From positions 13,383 to 54,375 of the forward strand of contig VRUH01000018.1 in assembly GCA_019456185.1 (NCBI GenBank): a stretch of DNA of 40,993 nucleotides, in the 5' to 3' direction. Under the pieces are notes generated by a model, which made no database searches, was not told where the DNA came from, and saw only the letters and a list, made by a program, of their open reading frames with translations. This document shows, in pieces, positions 32,143 to 40,820 of this stretch (its first letter is position 1; each line of letters opens with the position of its first letter). The position numbers and the translations under genes were made by a program. This DNA comes from Candidatus Glassbacteria bacterium (GTDB lineage Bacteria; Gemmatimonadota; Glassbacteria; GWA2-58-10).

Positions 32143-35100
32143 TTGCAATATGTCGCCGACCTCCATATCCATTCGCACTACTCGATAGCCACCAGCAAGC
32201 ACGCCGACCCGGAGCACCTGTTCGCCGCCGCCGCGGCCAAGGGAATCACCCTGGTCGGCACCGGCGACCTGACCCACCCCGGCTGGCGCGCCGAACTGGC
32301 TGAGAAGCTCGTCCCCGACGGCGAAACCGGCCTGTTCCGTCTCCGGCCGGACCTGGAAGAGCATTTCCGCAGGACCCTGCCCGGCGAGACCGGCGGCGCT
32401 GTCGTCCGGTTCGTGCTCAGCGGCGAGATCAGCTCGATCTACAAGAAAGACGGCCGGACGCGCAAGGTGCACAACGTGGTGCTGATGCCCTCGCTGGAGG
32501 CCGCCGAACGCCTGAGCGGCAAGCTCGAAGAGGTGGGCAATATCCGCTCCGACGGCCGTCCGATCCTGGGTCTGGACTGCCGCGAACTGCTGGCGATGAC
32601 CCTCGACTCCGACCCCGAAGCCTGCTTTATCCCGGCCCATATCTGGACGCCACATTTCAGCGTGTTCGGCTCGCGCAGCGGGTTCGACACCCTGGAGCAC
32701 TGCTACGGCGACCTGAGCGCTGAAATCTACGCTGTCGAAACCGGACTCAGTTCCGATCCGCCGATGAACTGGCGGGTCAGCGCCCTCGACCGGTTCACCC
32801 TGGTGTCCAACTCAGACGCCCACAGTCCGGAAAAACTGGCCCGCGAGGCCAACCTGATCGACGGGGAGCTGACCTATCGCGGCCTGATCGGCGCTCTCAA
32901 AGGCAGCCGCGAGCATAAATTCCTGGGCACTGTCGAGTTTTACCCCGAGGAGGGCAAGTACCATTTCGACGGGCACCGTAACTGCAAGGTCCGGCTCACT
33001 CCCGAGCAGGCCGGTGAACTCGACGGCCGCTGTCCGGTCTGCGCTGGAAAACTCACCGGCGGCGTGCTGGGCCGGGTCCACGAGCTGGCCGACCGGCCCG
33101 ACGGCGCCCGGCCGGAAAACGCCCGGCCCTTCCAGCGCCTGGTCCCGCTGAGCGAGGTGCTGGCCGAATGCCTGGATGTGGGCCCCGCGACAAAAAAAGT
33201 CAGGGCCCAGCTGGACTGCCTGCTGCGGAGAGTGGGCAGCGAACTGCACGTGCTGCGCTCCGCCCCGCTCGACCAGATCGCGCGGGTGGGCGGACAGCTA
33301 GTGGCCGAGGCCGTGCGCCGCAACCGCGACGGCGAGGTGAAAATTGAGCCCGGTTATGATGGAGAGTACGGCACGGTAAGGATTTTCGGGCCGGGAGAGC
33401 GGCAGGTATCGAGCGGGCAGATGTTCTTTTTCGACGTTGCGCCGGATCCACCGGCACAGGCTGAAATAACCTCGCCCGCTGAGCGTAATATCGATATCAA
33501 GGTCGGCGCCGCCGCCCGCTTTCGCGACGAGGACCACATTCGGCCCGGCCCCGATATCGAGACCGTCGAAGTGGCGGGGATCGCGCTCAACACCCATCAG
33601 GCCGCTGCGGTCACCGGCGAACGCACTCCGCTGGCGGTGGTGGCCGGACCCGGCACGGGCAAGACACGCTCTCTGGCGGCCCGGGCAGCCTGGCTGGTGA
33701 GCGAAAAAGGGATCGACCCCTCGCGGATCATGGCTGTTACGTTCACCAACCGCGCCGCCGCCGAAATGCGTCAGCGGATCGCGCAGCTGCTGGGCGGCAA
33801 TCCGCCGCCTGAGCAGACGGTCCGGGCGATGACTCTCCATCGCTTCTGCCTCGATTTCCTCTCCCGCGCCACCGGCCGGGCGGTCAGCGTGGCCGATGAA
33901 GCCGACCGGGCTGTCCTGCTGGCCCGCGCCACCGATGGTATCGAGACGCGCGGCAGGCTGAGGGAAATCAGCGAGGAAATCAGCCGCGCCAAGTCCCGCG
34001 GCGAGCGCCCGGAGGATTTTTCCGGCGACGAGGATCTCCGCCGGGTGTGGACCGCTTACCGCAACCTCTGCCGCCGGCTGGGCGTGCTGGACTACGACGA
34101 CCTGATCGGCGAGGCGGCGGCGCTGCTGACTACTGACAGCAGCTTGAGAGCAGAAACGGTAAAAAACCTGGACCATCTGCTGGTCGACGAGTTCCAGGAC
34201 CTCAACCCGGCCCAGTACGCCCTGATCCGTCTGCTGGTTGACAGCAGCGGCGCGGGGCTGTTCGCGATCGGCGATCCCAACCAGTCGATCTATGCTTTCC
34301 GGGGCGCGGACAGCCGCATTTTCGACCGCCTGCGCAGCGATTACGCCGGGTTGGAAGTCCGGCGGCTGGAAGCGGGCTACCGCTGTCCGCCGGGAATAGC
34401 AGACGCGGCCGCGGCGGTGGTGACCCCGGTCTGTTCCGCCGAAAGCGCTCCGCCGACGCCCGTGGGCGGTCGCTGGTCGCCGGTCAGGATGGTGCGCGCG
34501 GTGAGCGAAATGGCCGAGGCGCTGGCGATTGTGCGTGAAATCGGAGCACTGGTGGGCGGCACCGGAATGCTCGAGGCCCACGGCCAGGGACGGACCGGCG
34601 ACGCATCCGGCGGGGACGAACTCTTCAGTTTCGCCGATATCGCGGTAATCGCCCGTACCTCGGGGCTGCTCGGCACGCTCGAAAAGGCACTGGTCACCGA
34701 GGGGATCCCCTGCCGGCTCCGGGGCGGGCGCAGCTTCCTGGAGCACGAACTCGTGCGCGGCTGTTCCAGCTGGTTGAGGCTGCTGGTCAACCCCGGCGAC
34801 ACCCTGCGCACCCTGGAGTCGATGCAACTGGCCGGGCTGGACGTGGAGAGCGGTGATCTGTTGGAGCTGAGACAGCAGGCGGCGGAATCGGGACGGGGGC
34901 TGCTGGAACTGCTCAAGCACAGGATCAGCCGCGAGGTGCCGCTGCGTGATGAGACCCGTCCGCTGGCCGAGTTCCTGGCCGTATTCGACAGCTTCCGCCG
35001 TCGCAGCGGCAGCCCGCCCGCGGAGCTGCTTGAGGAGATAATAACCAGCTTCGTGCCGGAGGAAAAACGCGGGACAGCCGAACTTTCCCACCTGCGCTCG

Positions 35101-35517
35101 GCCGCCGCCGCACAGCCCACCGTGACCGCGTTCGCCGGCCGGATCGCCCTGGCCCGTCAGGCCGACCTCGAACGCACCTCCGGGCCCGGCGGCGCAGAGG
35201 CGGTAACGCTGATGACCATGCACGCGGCCAAGGGTCTCGAATTCCCGGTCGTGTTCGTGATGGCCGTCGAGCGGGACATAATCCCGTTCACCCTCCTCCG
35301 CAGCGATCCCGACGAGGAGCGGCGGCTGCTCTACGTAGCCATGACCAGGGCGGGAAGCCGGCTGTATCTCACAAGTTCCGCCAGGCGGACGGTCTGGGGC
35401 AGCAGGCTTACGGGGCAATGGTCGCCCCTGCTCGACTCTCTGCCCAAAGAGAGCAGGCTCGAAATCGCGGCGCAACGGCCGGGCCCGAACCGTGAAAAGC
35501 AGCTCGATCTGCTCTGA
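32143..35517 (+). CDS. Endonuclease Q-like PHP nuclease fused to UvrD/PcrA helicase
   Basis: 1124 residues from TTG 32143, the only start after the last upstream stop; no ribosome site is obvious. Residues 1-270 are a PHP metallo-phosphoesterase: DLHIHSHYS, GTGDLTHPGW, VHNVVLMPS, HIWTPHFSVFGSRSGF and SNSDAHSPEKLAREAN. A zinc site follows (CKVRL near 280, CPVC near 296, then the GVLGRVHELADRP segment), matching endonuclease Q, which nicks 5' of deaminated bases and abasic sites. From about 480 a UvrD helicase is complete: Walker A GPGTGKT near 504, LLVDEFQDLNPAQ near 682, IGDPNQSIYAFRGAD, MHAAKGLEFPVVF near 1025, and LLYVAMTRA. The likely role is repair: nick damaged DNA, then unwind from the nick. 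Confidence 0.88.
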   Translation: MQYVADLHIHSHYSIATSKHADPEHLFAAAAAKGITLVGTGDLTHPGWRAELAEKLVPDGETGLFRLRPDLEEHFRRTLPGETGGAVVRFVLSGEISSIYKKDGRTRKVHNVVLMPSLEAAERLSGKLEEVGNIRSDGRPILGLDCRELLAMTLDSDPEACFIPAHIWTPHFSVFGSRSGFDTLEHCYGDLSAEIYAVETGLSSDPPMNWRVSALDRFTLVSNSDAHSPEKLAREANLIDGELTYRGLIGALKGSREHKFLGTVEFYPEEGKYHFDGHRNCKVRLTPEQAGELDGRCPVCAGKLTGGVLGRVHELADRPDGARPENARPFQRLVPLSEVLAECLDVGPATKKVRAQLDCLLRRVGSELHVLRSAPLDQIARVGGQLVAEAVRRNRDGEVKIEPGYDGEYGTVRIFGPGERQVSSGQMFFFDVAPDPPAQAEITSPAERNIDIKVGAAARFRDEDHIRPGPDIETVEVAGIALNTHQAAAVTGERTPLAVVAGPGTGKTRSLAARAAWLVSEKGIDPSRIMAVTFTNRAAAEMRQRIAQLLGGNPPPEQTVRAMTLHRFCLDFLSRATGRAVSVADEADRAVLLARATDGIETRGRLREISEEISRAKSRGERPEDFSGDEDLRRVWTAYRNLCRRLGVLDYDDLIGEAAALLTTDSSLRAETVKNLDHLLVDEFQDLNPAQYALIRLLVDSSGAGLFAIGDPNQSIYAFRGADSRIFDRLRSDYAGLEVRRLEAGYRCPPGIADAAAAVVTPVCSAESAPPTPVGGRWSPVRMVRAVSEMAEALAIVREIGALVGGTGMLEAHGQGRTGDASGGDELFSFADIAVIARTSGLLGTLEKALVTEGIPCRLRGGRSFLEHELVRGCSSWLRLLVNPGDTLRTLESMQLAGLDVESGDLLELRQQAAESGRGLLELLKHRISREVPLRDETRPLAEFLAVFDSFRRRSGSPPAELLEEIITSFVPEEKRGTAELSHLRSAAAAQPTVTAFAGRIALARQADLERTSGPGGAEAVTLMTMHAAKGLEFPVVFVMAVERDIIPFTLLRSDPDEERRLLYVAMTRAGSRLYLTSSARRTVWGSRLTGQWSPLLDSLPKESRLEIAAQRPGPNREKQLDLL

Positions 35518-35569
35518 ATGCTCCTCGCGGCAGTCTTGACTCGGCTTGAGGAATTCAGCTAATTTTGGC

Positions 35570-35598
35570 TTGTTTTTAATATTGGTGTATACTATACT
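35570..35598 (+). promoter_or_regulatory. Candidate sigma-70 promoter for csrA
   Basis: TTGTTT (35570-35575) and TATACT (35593-35598) are 17 bases apart in an AT-rich stretch between the helicase gene and csrA. An overlapping TATACT at 35588 directly preceded by TG is an alternative -10. Confidence 0.45.
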
Positions 35599-35696
35599 TG
35601 GCTTTTCAGAGCCTGTTTTTTCGGGGGCTGTCCGCCTGAAATCGCTTATATCGCCAGGCAGCCGAATCTCGTACCCGCAGCAATAAGGAGGCATGG

Positions 35697-35954
35697 ATGC
35701 TGATCCTGACCAGAAAGCAAGGCGAGTCGGTGGCTATCGGCGATGACATTCAGATCACGGTTGTCGAAATCCAGGGCAAGCAGGTCAAACTGGGAGTCAA
35801 GGCGCCGCGCGAGGTGGCGGTCCATCGCCAGGAAATATACGAAAAGATTCAGCAGGAAAATATCCGCGCTTCCCAGGTCGATGCTTTCGACCTCTCCGAA
35901 CTCAAAGATGCAGCCGGAGGGAGCGAAGAAGAAGACGGAAAAGAGGGGGCCTAG
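35697..35954 (+). CDS. csrA: Carbon storage regulator CsrA
   Basis: 85 residues. CsrA is a dimeric RNA-binding protein that blocks or stabilises mRNAs at GGA motifs. The first 50 residues are standard: [36 protein letters not shown], with the RNA-contacting Leu4 and the VHRxEIY end. A 30-residue acidic tail ([15 protein letters not shown]) makes it longer than the usual 60-70. ATG 35697 has AAGGAGG 5 bases upstream; a nearer ATG at 35693 is out of frame. No fliW or flagellar gene is adjacent; it opens a run leading to a sigma factor and pilus genes. Confidence 0.96.
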   Translation: MLILTRKQGESVAIGDDIQITVVEIQGKQVKLGVKAPREVAVHRQEIYEKIQQENIRASQVDAFDLSELKDAAGGSEEEDGKEGA

Positions 35955-36102
35955 CCCGGGTCTCTCCGCCAGCCCTGTTGTTTATCAATGTAACCATCGG
36001 CCTCTACCGGCCGTTACCCAGCAACAGATTGTCCCGCCTGGCCGGGTAGCCGGCCGGGAATTAATTCAGTCAAGGGATATTGTCTCACCGGAGGGAGCAA
36101 CT

Positions 36103-36651
36103 GTGGACGACTCCCTGGAGAGAGATCAGCTTAACCTGTGGGAAAAGCTCAACCACCTCTATGGTGACGAACCGCAAGAGGGTTCGTCCGACGCGGACAG
36201 CCAGGCGGGTGAGCCCGGGGCCGATACCGGGGAACCGGTTCAGCCCGGAAACCAGCAGGCCGAAGCTGTGGAGGAAAACCGGACCGGCGATACCGGCCGC
36301 CGCGGAGAGTTGGGTTCGGCGGCGCTCGACGAGGTCGACATGACCCCGGTCGCCGGCGCCGTGGACGGGCCCGGAGCTGTCAATACGATCTGCGTGGACT
36401 GCCGTTACGACTGCAAGCAGCCGGCCGCTGGTTTCGTGATTTCACGCTGCCGGCTGGCAGTGAGCAGCCAGCAGGAAAGCCGGGCTGTGACTCCCAATCA
36501 GCTTGCGGCCAGCCAGGGTTCGATGGGGATCGAGAAGATCAACGAAACCTGCCGCCGCTGCCGTCGCAGCTGCAAGCAGCGGACAGTGAAACTTAACAAA
36601 ATGCTCTGCCTGGAATTCCTTCCGATCGAGAACGGACCGGCCGATGGCTGA
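36103..36651 (+). CDS. Unknown small protein with two cysteine clusters
   Basis: 182 residues from GTG 36103, with GGAGGGA 6 bases upstream; the same frame is open back into csrA but lacks coding character there. An N-terminal helix (DQLNLWEKLNHLYGDEPQ) is followed by about 60 low-complexity acidic, Gly/Pro-rich residues. The C-terminal half holds two copies of a C-x2-C-x3-C-K-Q motif, CVDCRYDCKQ and CRRCRRSCKQ, roughly 60 residues apart, plus two further Cys (RCRL, MLCLEF). This suggests two small metal sites, zinc or Fe-S. I do not recognise the family. It lies between csrA and an MJ0042 zinc-finger gene on the same strand. Confidence 0.65.
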   Translation: MDDSLERDQLNLWEKLNHLYGDEPQEGSSDADSQAGEPGADTGEPVQPGNQQAEAVEENRTGDTGRRGELGSAALDEVDMTPVAGAVDGPGAVNTICVDCRYDCKQPAAGFVISRCRLAVSSQQESRAVTPNQLAASQGSMGIEKINETCRRCRRSCKQRTVKLNKMLCLEFLPIENGPADG

Positions 36652-36699
36652 AACCGTCGAAGCGGAGGAAGTTAACTCGCAATACCCCGGAGGCAGGCG

Positions 36700-37530
36700 G
36701 TGATAATCAAGTGCACCAACTGCGGATCGCGCTACCGGGTCAGCGATGACCTGGTGGCCGCGGGACCCAAACGGTTCAAATGCAAGAAATGCGGCACGGT
36801 TCTGTTGATCCAGCCGCCATCGAAAAAAAGCGCGCCCGCCCCCGCCGAGCAACCGGAACCCAGCGGGCCGCAGGCGCCCGAACAGGCCGCGGCGGCAGTC
36901 GAAGAGCCACCGGCCCCGCCGGAGGCGGCTGATTCCGAACCGCCGCCGGAGCCGCCGGCAGAAACCGCGGCTGAGCCACCGGTGGAGCAGCCCCCCGCGG
37001 AGAAACAGGATGAGGAGGCCGCTGAGACCACTGAGGAGGAGGCCGCTGAGACCACTGAAGAGGAGGCCGCTGAGACCGCTGAGGAGGAGGCCGCTTCCGA
37101 AGCGGCGGACGATACTGCTGATAAGAGTGAAGAAACCGGGGAGAGCGACGAAGCTGGCGGCGGGAAAAAAACGGAGCTCGATCCGAACCTGACCCCGGAG
37201 GAAATCGCCGCCCGGCAGCAGGCGGAAATCCATGAGAAGCTGGAGAAACGCCGTCAGCAGATGGAGGACGAAATCAGCGGCCGGTTGAACAAGGCCGCTC
37301 TGGAGACGCTGGATTTCGAGATTCTCAGCAAGCTGGCCAAGCAGATCCAGCAGATCCAGGAAAATACGGATTACATCCCCGCGCCTGACACGAAGTTTTT
37401 CAGTTGCATCAAGTGCGAGGCCATTTTCTGCCTCTACCCTGACGACTCCAGGTTCTGCGCCAACTGCATCGGCGAGATCAGCCTGGTCAGGGCGGACGAC
37501 ATTCTCAAACAGTACGGCATGTTCGGCTGA
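36700..37530 (+). CDS. MJ0042 zinc-finger protein with acidic repeat
   Basis: 276 residues from GTG 36700, with GGAGG 6 bases upstream. Residues 1-37 are an MJ0042/zinc-ribbon finger (IKCTNCGSRYRVSDDLV...RFKCKKCGTVLLI). About 110 residues of Pro/Ala/Glu-rich sequence follow and include a threefold AETTEEEA repeat. A coiled-coil-like helix (about 155-215, ARQQAEIHEKLEKRRQQMEDE) comes next. The C-terminus has a second cysteine set: CIKCEAIFC and FCANCIG. Proteins starting with this finger are common in Myxococcota and Desulfobacterota and often act in regulation or membrane assembly, but no function can be given. A terminator follows at 37531. Confidence 0.72.
   Translation: MIIKCTNCGSRYRVSDDLVAAGPKRFKCKKCGTVLLIQPPSKKSAPAPAEQPEPSGPQAPEQAAAAVEEPPAPPEAADSEPPPEPPAETAAEPPVEQPPAEKQDEEAAETTEEEAAETTEEEAAETAEEEAASEAADDTADKSEETGESDEAGGGKKTELDPNLTPEEIAARQQAEIHEKLEKRRQQMEDEISGRLNKAALETLDFEILSKLAKQIQQIQENTDYIPAPDTKFFSCIKCEAIFCLYPDDSRFCANCIGEISLVRADDILKQYGMFG
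37021..37092 (+). repeat. 24-base tandem repeat inside the zinc-finger gene
   Basis: Three head-to-tail copies of a 24-base unit (37021-37044, 37045-37068, 37069-37092) differ at one or two positions each. They encode AETTEEEA. The unit is a multiple of three, so copy-number change would keep the frame. Confidence 0.85.
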
Positions 37531-37577
37531 GACGGTGCACAAGGGAACCAACCGGCACCGTCCGGTTTATATATTTT
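37531..37577 (+). terminator. Intrinsic terminator before the sigma factor gene
   Basis: GACGGTGC (37531-37538) and GCACCGTC (37555-37562) form an 8-base stem with a 16-base loop, followed by TTTATATATTTT. It starts right after the stop of the zinc-finger gene and separates the csrA run from the sigma gene. Confidence 0.65.
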
Positions 37578-37626
37578 CCCCGGAGGCCGATAATCACACC
37601 GGCCCCGTTCCAGTGAGGAATGCCCT

Positions 37627-38562
37627 TTGAGCGGCAAGCAGAAAAAATCCAGTTCAGCCGATGCAGGGAAACAGACGGCCAAAGCCCCCCGCAAGGGAGG
37701 TAAACTCGGCAGGATGGCGCTCAAGGGCGCGCGGTTCGACGAGGACTCGATTTCCCTTTACCTCAAGGAAATCAGCAATTACCCGCTGCTGACCCCCGAG
37801 GAAGAGGTGTCCCTGGCCCTGGCTTACAAAGCCGGCGAGCAGGGCGCTATCGAACGGATAGTGCTCTGCAACCTGCGGTTCGTGGTCAGTATCGCCAAAA
37901 AGTATCAGAACCTCGGCATCTCGCTCTCCGATCTGATCAACGAGGGTAATATCGGTCTGATCCGCGCCGCCCACAAGTTCGACGAGACCAAGGGTGTCCG
38001 CTTTATCACCTACGCGGTCTGGTGGATCAGGCAGGCGATCATCCAGTACCTCAGCGAACAGAGCCGGATAGTGCGTATCCCGCTGAACAAGGCCAGCGCC
38101 ATGTTCAAGATGGAGAAGATGCTCAACAACCTGGCCCAGGAACTGGGGCGCGCTCCGACGACCCAGGAAATCATGCAGGGAATCGACATGACCGCCGCCG
38201 ATATCAACGAGATGCTGCCACTCTACCAGCCCCAGTACTCGCTTGATTCCAGTTCCAACCCCCAGGACGACATTATCCTGCTCAACTCGATCCCCGACGA
38301 AAAAACTCCGGGGCCGATGGACGGGGTGTTCAAGAACGACCTCAACGAGGCGATCGAGGGCATGCTGAGCACGATCAAGGAACGCGAAGCCAGGATCCTG
38401 CGCTTCTATTTCGGGCTGGACAACACCGAGCCGATGACGCTCGAGGAGATCGGCGAGGTTTTCGGCGTGACCCGCGAACGGGTGCGCCAGATCAAGGAAA
38501 AGGTGATCAAGCAGCTTAAACAGGCCAACCGCGACAAGCTGCTGGAGACTTACTTTTCTTAA
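37627..38562 (+). CDS. RNA polymerase sigma-70 factor, RpoD/SigA-like without region 1.1
   Basis: 311 residues from TTG 37627, with GAGGA 8 bases upstream. After a basic, flexible N-terminus come region 1.2 (SISLYLKEISNYPLLTPEEE), region 2 (NLRFVVSIAKKYQNLGISLSDLINEGNIGL, then FITYAVWWIRQAI for -10 recognition), region 3 (RIPLNKASAMFKMEKMLNN) and region 4 (MTLEEIGEVFGVTRERVRQIKEKVI). Region 1.1 is missing, as in group 2 sigma factors and in the short primary sigma factors of several phyla. Whether it is the housekeeping factor cannot be told from this window. The two good -35/-10 pairs downstream show that consensus-type promoters are used nearby. Confidence 0.93.
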   Translation: MSGKQKKSSSADAGKQTAKAPRKGGKLGRMALKGARFDEDSISLYLKEISNYPLLTPEEEVSLALAYKAGEQGAIERIVLCNLRFVVSIAKKYQNLGISLSDLINEGNIGLIRAAHKFDETKGVRFITYAVWWIRQAIIQYLSEQSRIVRIPLNKASAMFKMEKMLNNLAQELGRAPTTQEIMQGIDMTAADINEMLPLYQPQYSLDSSSNPQDDIILLNSIPDEKTPGPMDGVFKNDLNEAIEGMLSTIKEREARILRFYFGLDNTEPMTLEEIGEVFGVTRERVRQIKEKVIKQLKQANRDKLLETYFS

Positions 38563-38593
38563 AGCCCAACTGCCAGCCGCCGTTATTTCTTGC

Positions 38594-38623
38594 TTGACAA
38601 TCAGCGGAATTCCGTGCTATAAT
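38594..38623 (+). promoter_or_regulatory. Consensus sigma-70 promoter, distal
   Basis: TTGACA (38594-38599) and TATAAT (38618-38623) are both perfect, spaced by 18 bases. It is about 270 bases before pilM. Confidence 0.75.
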
Positions 38624-38821
38624 CTCTTAAGCAAGCTTCGGAAAGCAGCGATTAAAGTCATCTCGCAGCAGTCTTCCCCGGTTCCCCGCCGCAATAAGCC
38701 ACGGAAGCCAAAAAAAGCTCTAAAACACTTTAGGTCACAGCCTCTTTCTTAAAAAACCGCAAAGCATTATGCAATTTCAGAGAATGAGGTGCAATTTTCA
38801 GATCGACTTGTGCTTGTGTGC

Positions 38822-38851
38822 TTGACAAACTTCCGCGGCCTATGGTACAAT
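38822..38851 (+). promoter_or_regulatory. Sigma-70 promoter for pilM
   Basis: TTGACA (38822-38827) and TACAAT (38846-38851) are spaced by 18 bases, about 45 bases before the pilM start. Confidence 0.75.
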
Positions 38852-38895
38852 TGCCTCGCAATGAAGTCTAAGCCTTTATCTGCAAGGGATTAGCG

Positions 38896-40053
38896 ATGAT
38901 TTTCAATTTGCGCAGACGCAGTGTTTCCTCGGTTGTCGGACTCGACCTGGGCAGCCACTCGATCAAGGTGGTCGAAATCGACCACTCCGGCAAGGCTCCC
39001 TTGCTGGTCAACTACGGGATTACCGAGCTGTTGCCCGGCGCGGTTGTCAACGGCCAGATCAAGGAACGCGACGCCGTGCTCGAGGCGATCAACGTCCTGT
39101 TCGATTCCTGCCAGATCACCGGCCGTCAGGTCAATATCGCGCTCAACGGCGCGGACGTGATTATCAAGACGATCAAGACCGACCGGATGAACGACGAGGA
39201 ACTGGCCAAAGCGATCACCTGGGAGGCCGAGCAGCAGGTCCCCTTCCCCCTGAGCGAGATCAGCATGGACTACCAGGTGCTCGACCCGGACACCGAAGGC
39301 GAGCAGATGAATGTCTTGCTGGTGGCCGCCAAGCGCGACCTGATCAACGAGAAGCTGTCGCTGCTGGAGGAAGCCGGGTTCGACGTCCTGCTGCTCGATG
39401 TCGACACGTTCTGCCTGCTCAACGCCCTGGAATCCAGTTTCGCCGCCCAGCCCGACAGTTGCCATTGCATTGTCCATTTCGGCAACGAGAGCACTCATCT
39501 GGGGCTGGTCCGCGGCGGCCTGCCGATCCTGACCCGCAACCTGCCGGTGGGCGGCCGTAAGCTGGTGGACATTATCCAGGACCAGATGGGTATTGATGAA
39601 GACCAGGCTTACATGGCCCTCTACGGCTCCGCCGGTGATGAAGAGCTCTTGGAGGGGGCCGCCGTGCAGGAAGAACCGGCCGAAAGCCCGCTGGAACCGT
39701 CAACCGAAACCTCCGAGCCGACGCCCGGCGAACCCCCGGCGCAGTCAGGGGACATCTCGCCCTATATCGACTCGTTTCTCGACGACGTGTCGATCGGAGT
39801 CAACCGGGCCGCCGCGTTCCTGGAAAGCACCGAGGAAAGCGGCTCGATCACGACTATCTATCTCAGCGGAGGTTGCGCCAATATCTCCGATATCGATCGC
39901 AAGTTCGAGGAGAAGGTCGGTATTCCGACCATTATCGCCAATCCGCTGAGCGAATTATCCTATAAAGCAGAACTGTTCCAGGCCGAACCAGCCGAAAAAG
40001 TAGCCGCCACGCTGATGCTGGCCATCGGGCTCGGACTCAGGGTACCCGACTGA
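38896..40053 (+). CDS. pilM: Type IV pilus assembly protein PilM
   Basis: 385 residues. PilM is an actin-like cytoplasmic ATPase that joins the PilN/PilO inner-membrane ring and links pilus assembly to the motor. The phosphate-1 loop is VVGLDLGSHSIKVVEID near the N-terminus. IALNGADVIIKTI, EAEQQVPFPLSEISMDYQVL and IYLSGGCANISDID are the expected family blocks. A Pro/Glu-rich insert of about 35 residues (EEPAESPLEPSTETSEPTP) in the last third is unusual for the family. ATG 38896 has AAGGG 7 bases upstream. Two sigma-70 promoters precede it, and pilN follows 54 bases on. Confidence 0.95.
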   Translation: MIFNLRRRSVSSVVGLDLGSHSIKVVEIDHSGKAPLLVNYGITELLPGAVVNGQIKERDAVLEAINVLFDSCQITGRQVNIALNGADVIIKTIKTDRMNDEELAKAITWEAEQQVPFPLSEISMDYQVLDPDTEGEQMNVLLVAAKRDLINEKLSLLEEAGFDVLLLDVDTFCLLNALESSFAAQPDSCHCIVHFGNESTHLGLVRGGLPILTRNLPVGGRKLVDIIQDQMGIDEDQAYMALYGSAGDEELLEGAAVQEEPAESPLEPSTETSEPTPGEPPAQSGDISPYIDSFLDDVSIGVNRAAAFLESTEESGSITTIYLSGGCANISDIDRKFEEKVGIPTIIANPLSELSYKAELFQAEPAEKVAATLMLAIGLGLRVPD

Positions 40054-40107
40054 TCATGACGTTGGGCGGGGACCGGCCTTGCCGGTCTCCCGGGAGTGCT
40101 GTAAACG

Positions 40108-40770
40108 ATGATTAAAATCAACCTGTTGCCGCCCGAAAAGCGTAAGAAAACCAAGCGGGCAGCACCTGTAGCCCAGCCGGACGGAGCCGCCAAGGCCGGA
40201 CGCGGCCTGTCGCTGCCGGGGTTGAAGCTCAGTCCGGTGATGGCCCTTCCCGTGGGGATGGCCGCGCTGGTGATCATCTTTATCGCCGGCTCGTTCCTCT
40301 GGCTCGGCTTCCGCGAGAATAATCTCAAGGAGAGACGCGACGAGCTTCGGGTGGAGTTGAACAAGCTCAACCGCGTGATCCTGCGCATAGACGAACTCAA
40401 GGAGAACACGCGCGATGTTGTCAGCCGGATGGAAGTGATCGTCAAGGTGGACCAGAACCGGTTTGTCTGGCCGCGCACGCTGGATGAAATCAGTTCCGCT
40501 CTGCCACGCTACACCTGGCTACAGACAATCAGCGAGATTTCGCCCTTTCCACAGTTGACCATGAGGATCGAGGGCAACACGATGAGCAATATCCTGCTCA
40601 GCGAACTGCTGGCCAACCTGGAAATGAGTACCGTCCTGACCGGCGTGCGGCTGATCAGTTCCGTCGAACGGTCGCTGGGCGGCTATGACACCAAGTTTTT
40701 CGTGATCGAGTGCGAGTCGAATTTCAACCAGCGGCCGGAGACGACCGCCCAGGTGGCCCAGGCCAAGTGA
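40108..40770 (+). CDS. pilN: Type IV pilus assembly protein PilN
   Basis: 220 residues. The opening IKINLLPPEKRKK is the conserved PilN motif that inserts into the groove of PilM. One helix (about 46-68, MALPVGMAALVIIFIAGSFLWLGF) crosses the inner membrane. A coiled coil (about 70-110) and a periplasmic ferredoxin-like domain follow (TWLQTISEISPFPQLTMRIEG). The Lys/Arg-rich segment between motif and helix is longer than in Neisseria or Thermus PilN. It lies directly after pilM, as in other pilMNOPQ operons, but the next gene is not an obvious pilO. Confidence 0.93.
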   Translation: MIKINLLPPEKRKKTKRAAPVAQPDGAAKAGRGLSLPGLKLSPVMALPVGMAALVIIFIAGSFLWLGFRENNLKERRDELRVELNKLNRVILRIDELKENTRDVVSRMEVIVKVDQNRFVWPRTLDEISSALPRYTWLQTISEISPFPQLTMRIEGNTMSNILLSELLANLEMSTVLTGVRLISSVERSLGGYDTKFFVIECESNFNQRPETTAQVAQAK

Positions 40771-40820
40771 GCCGGGCGGGGCGCGGCGCTGGTTTTCAAC
40801 CAAACACGGATGAGGTCAAG

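Larger units (their letters stand above)
38563..38895. other. 333-base gap holding two promoters, no protein gene seen
   Basis: No credible protein-coding frame. A strong promoter near the left end and another near the right end leave about 200 bases that could be a long pilM leader or a small RNA. A GGAAAGCAGCG word near 38640 recalls SRP RNA but lacks the rest of that motif. Confidence 0.5.

Noticed and set aside
33298-35694. 798-codon minus-strand open frame
   Set aside because: Antisense of the EndoQ-UvrD fusion, which carries full helicase motifs.
36442-37551. 369-codon minus-strand frame rich in Leu/Gly/Phe
   Set aside because: It is the mirror of the acidic repeat in the zinc-finger gene; the apparent hydrophobic repeats are an artefact of GAG/GCC codons read backwards.
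38630-38660. SRP RNA-like word GGAAAGCAGCG
   Set aside because: The rest of the SRP core and a pairing stem are missing; taken as coincidence.
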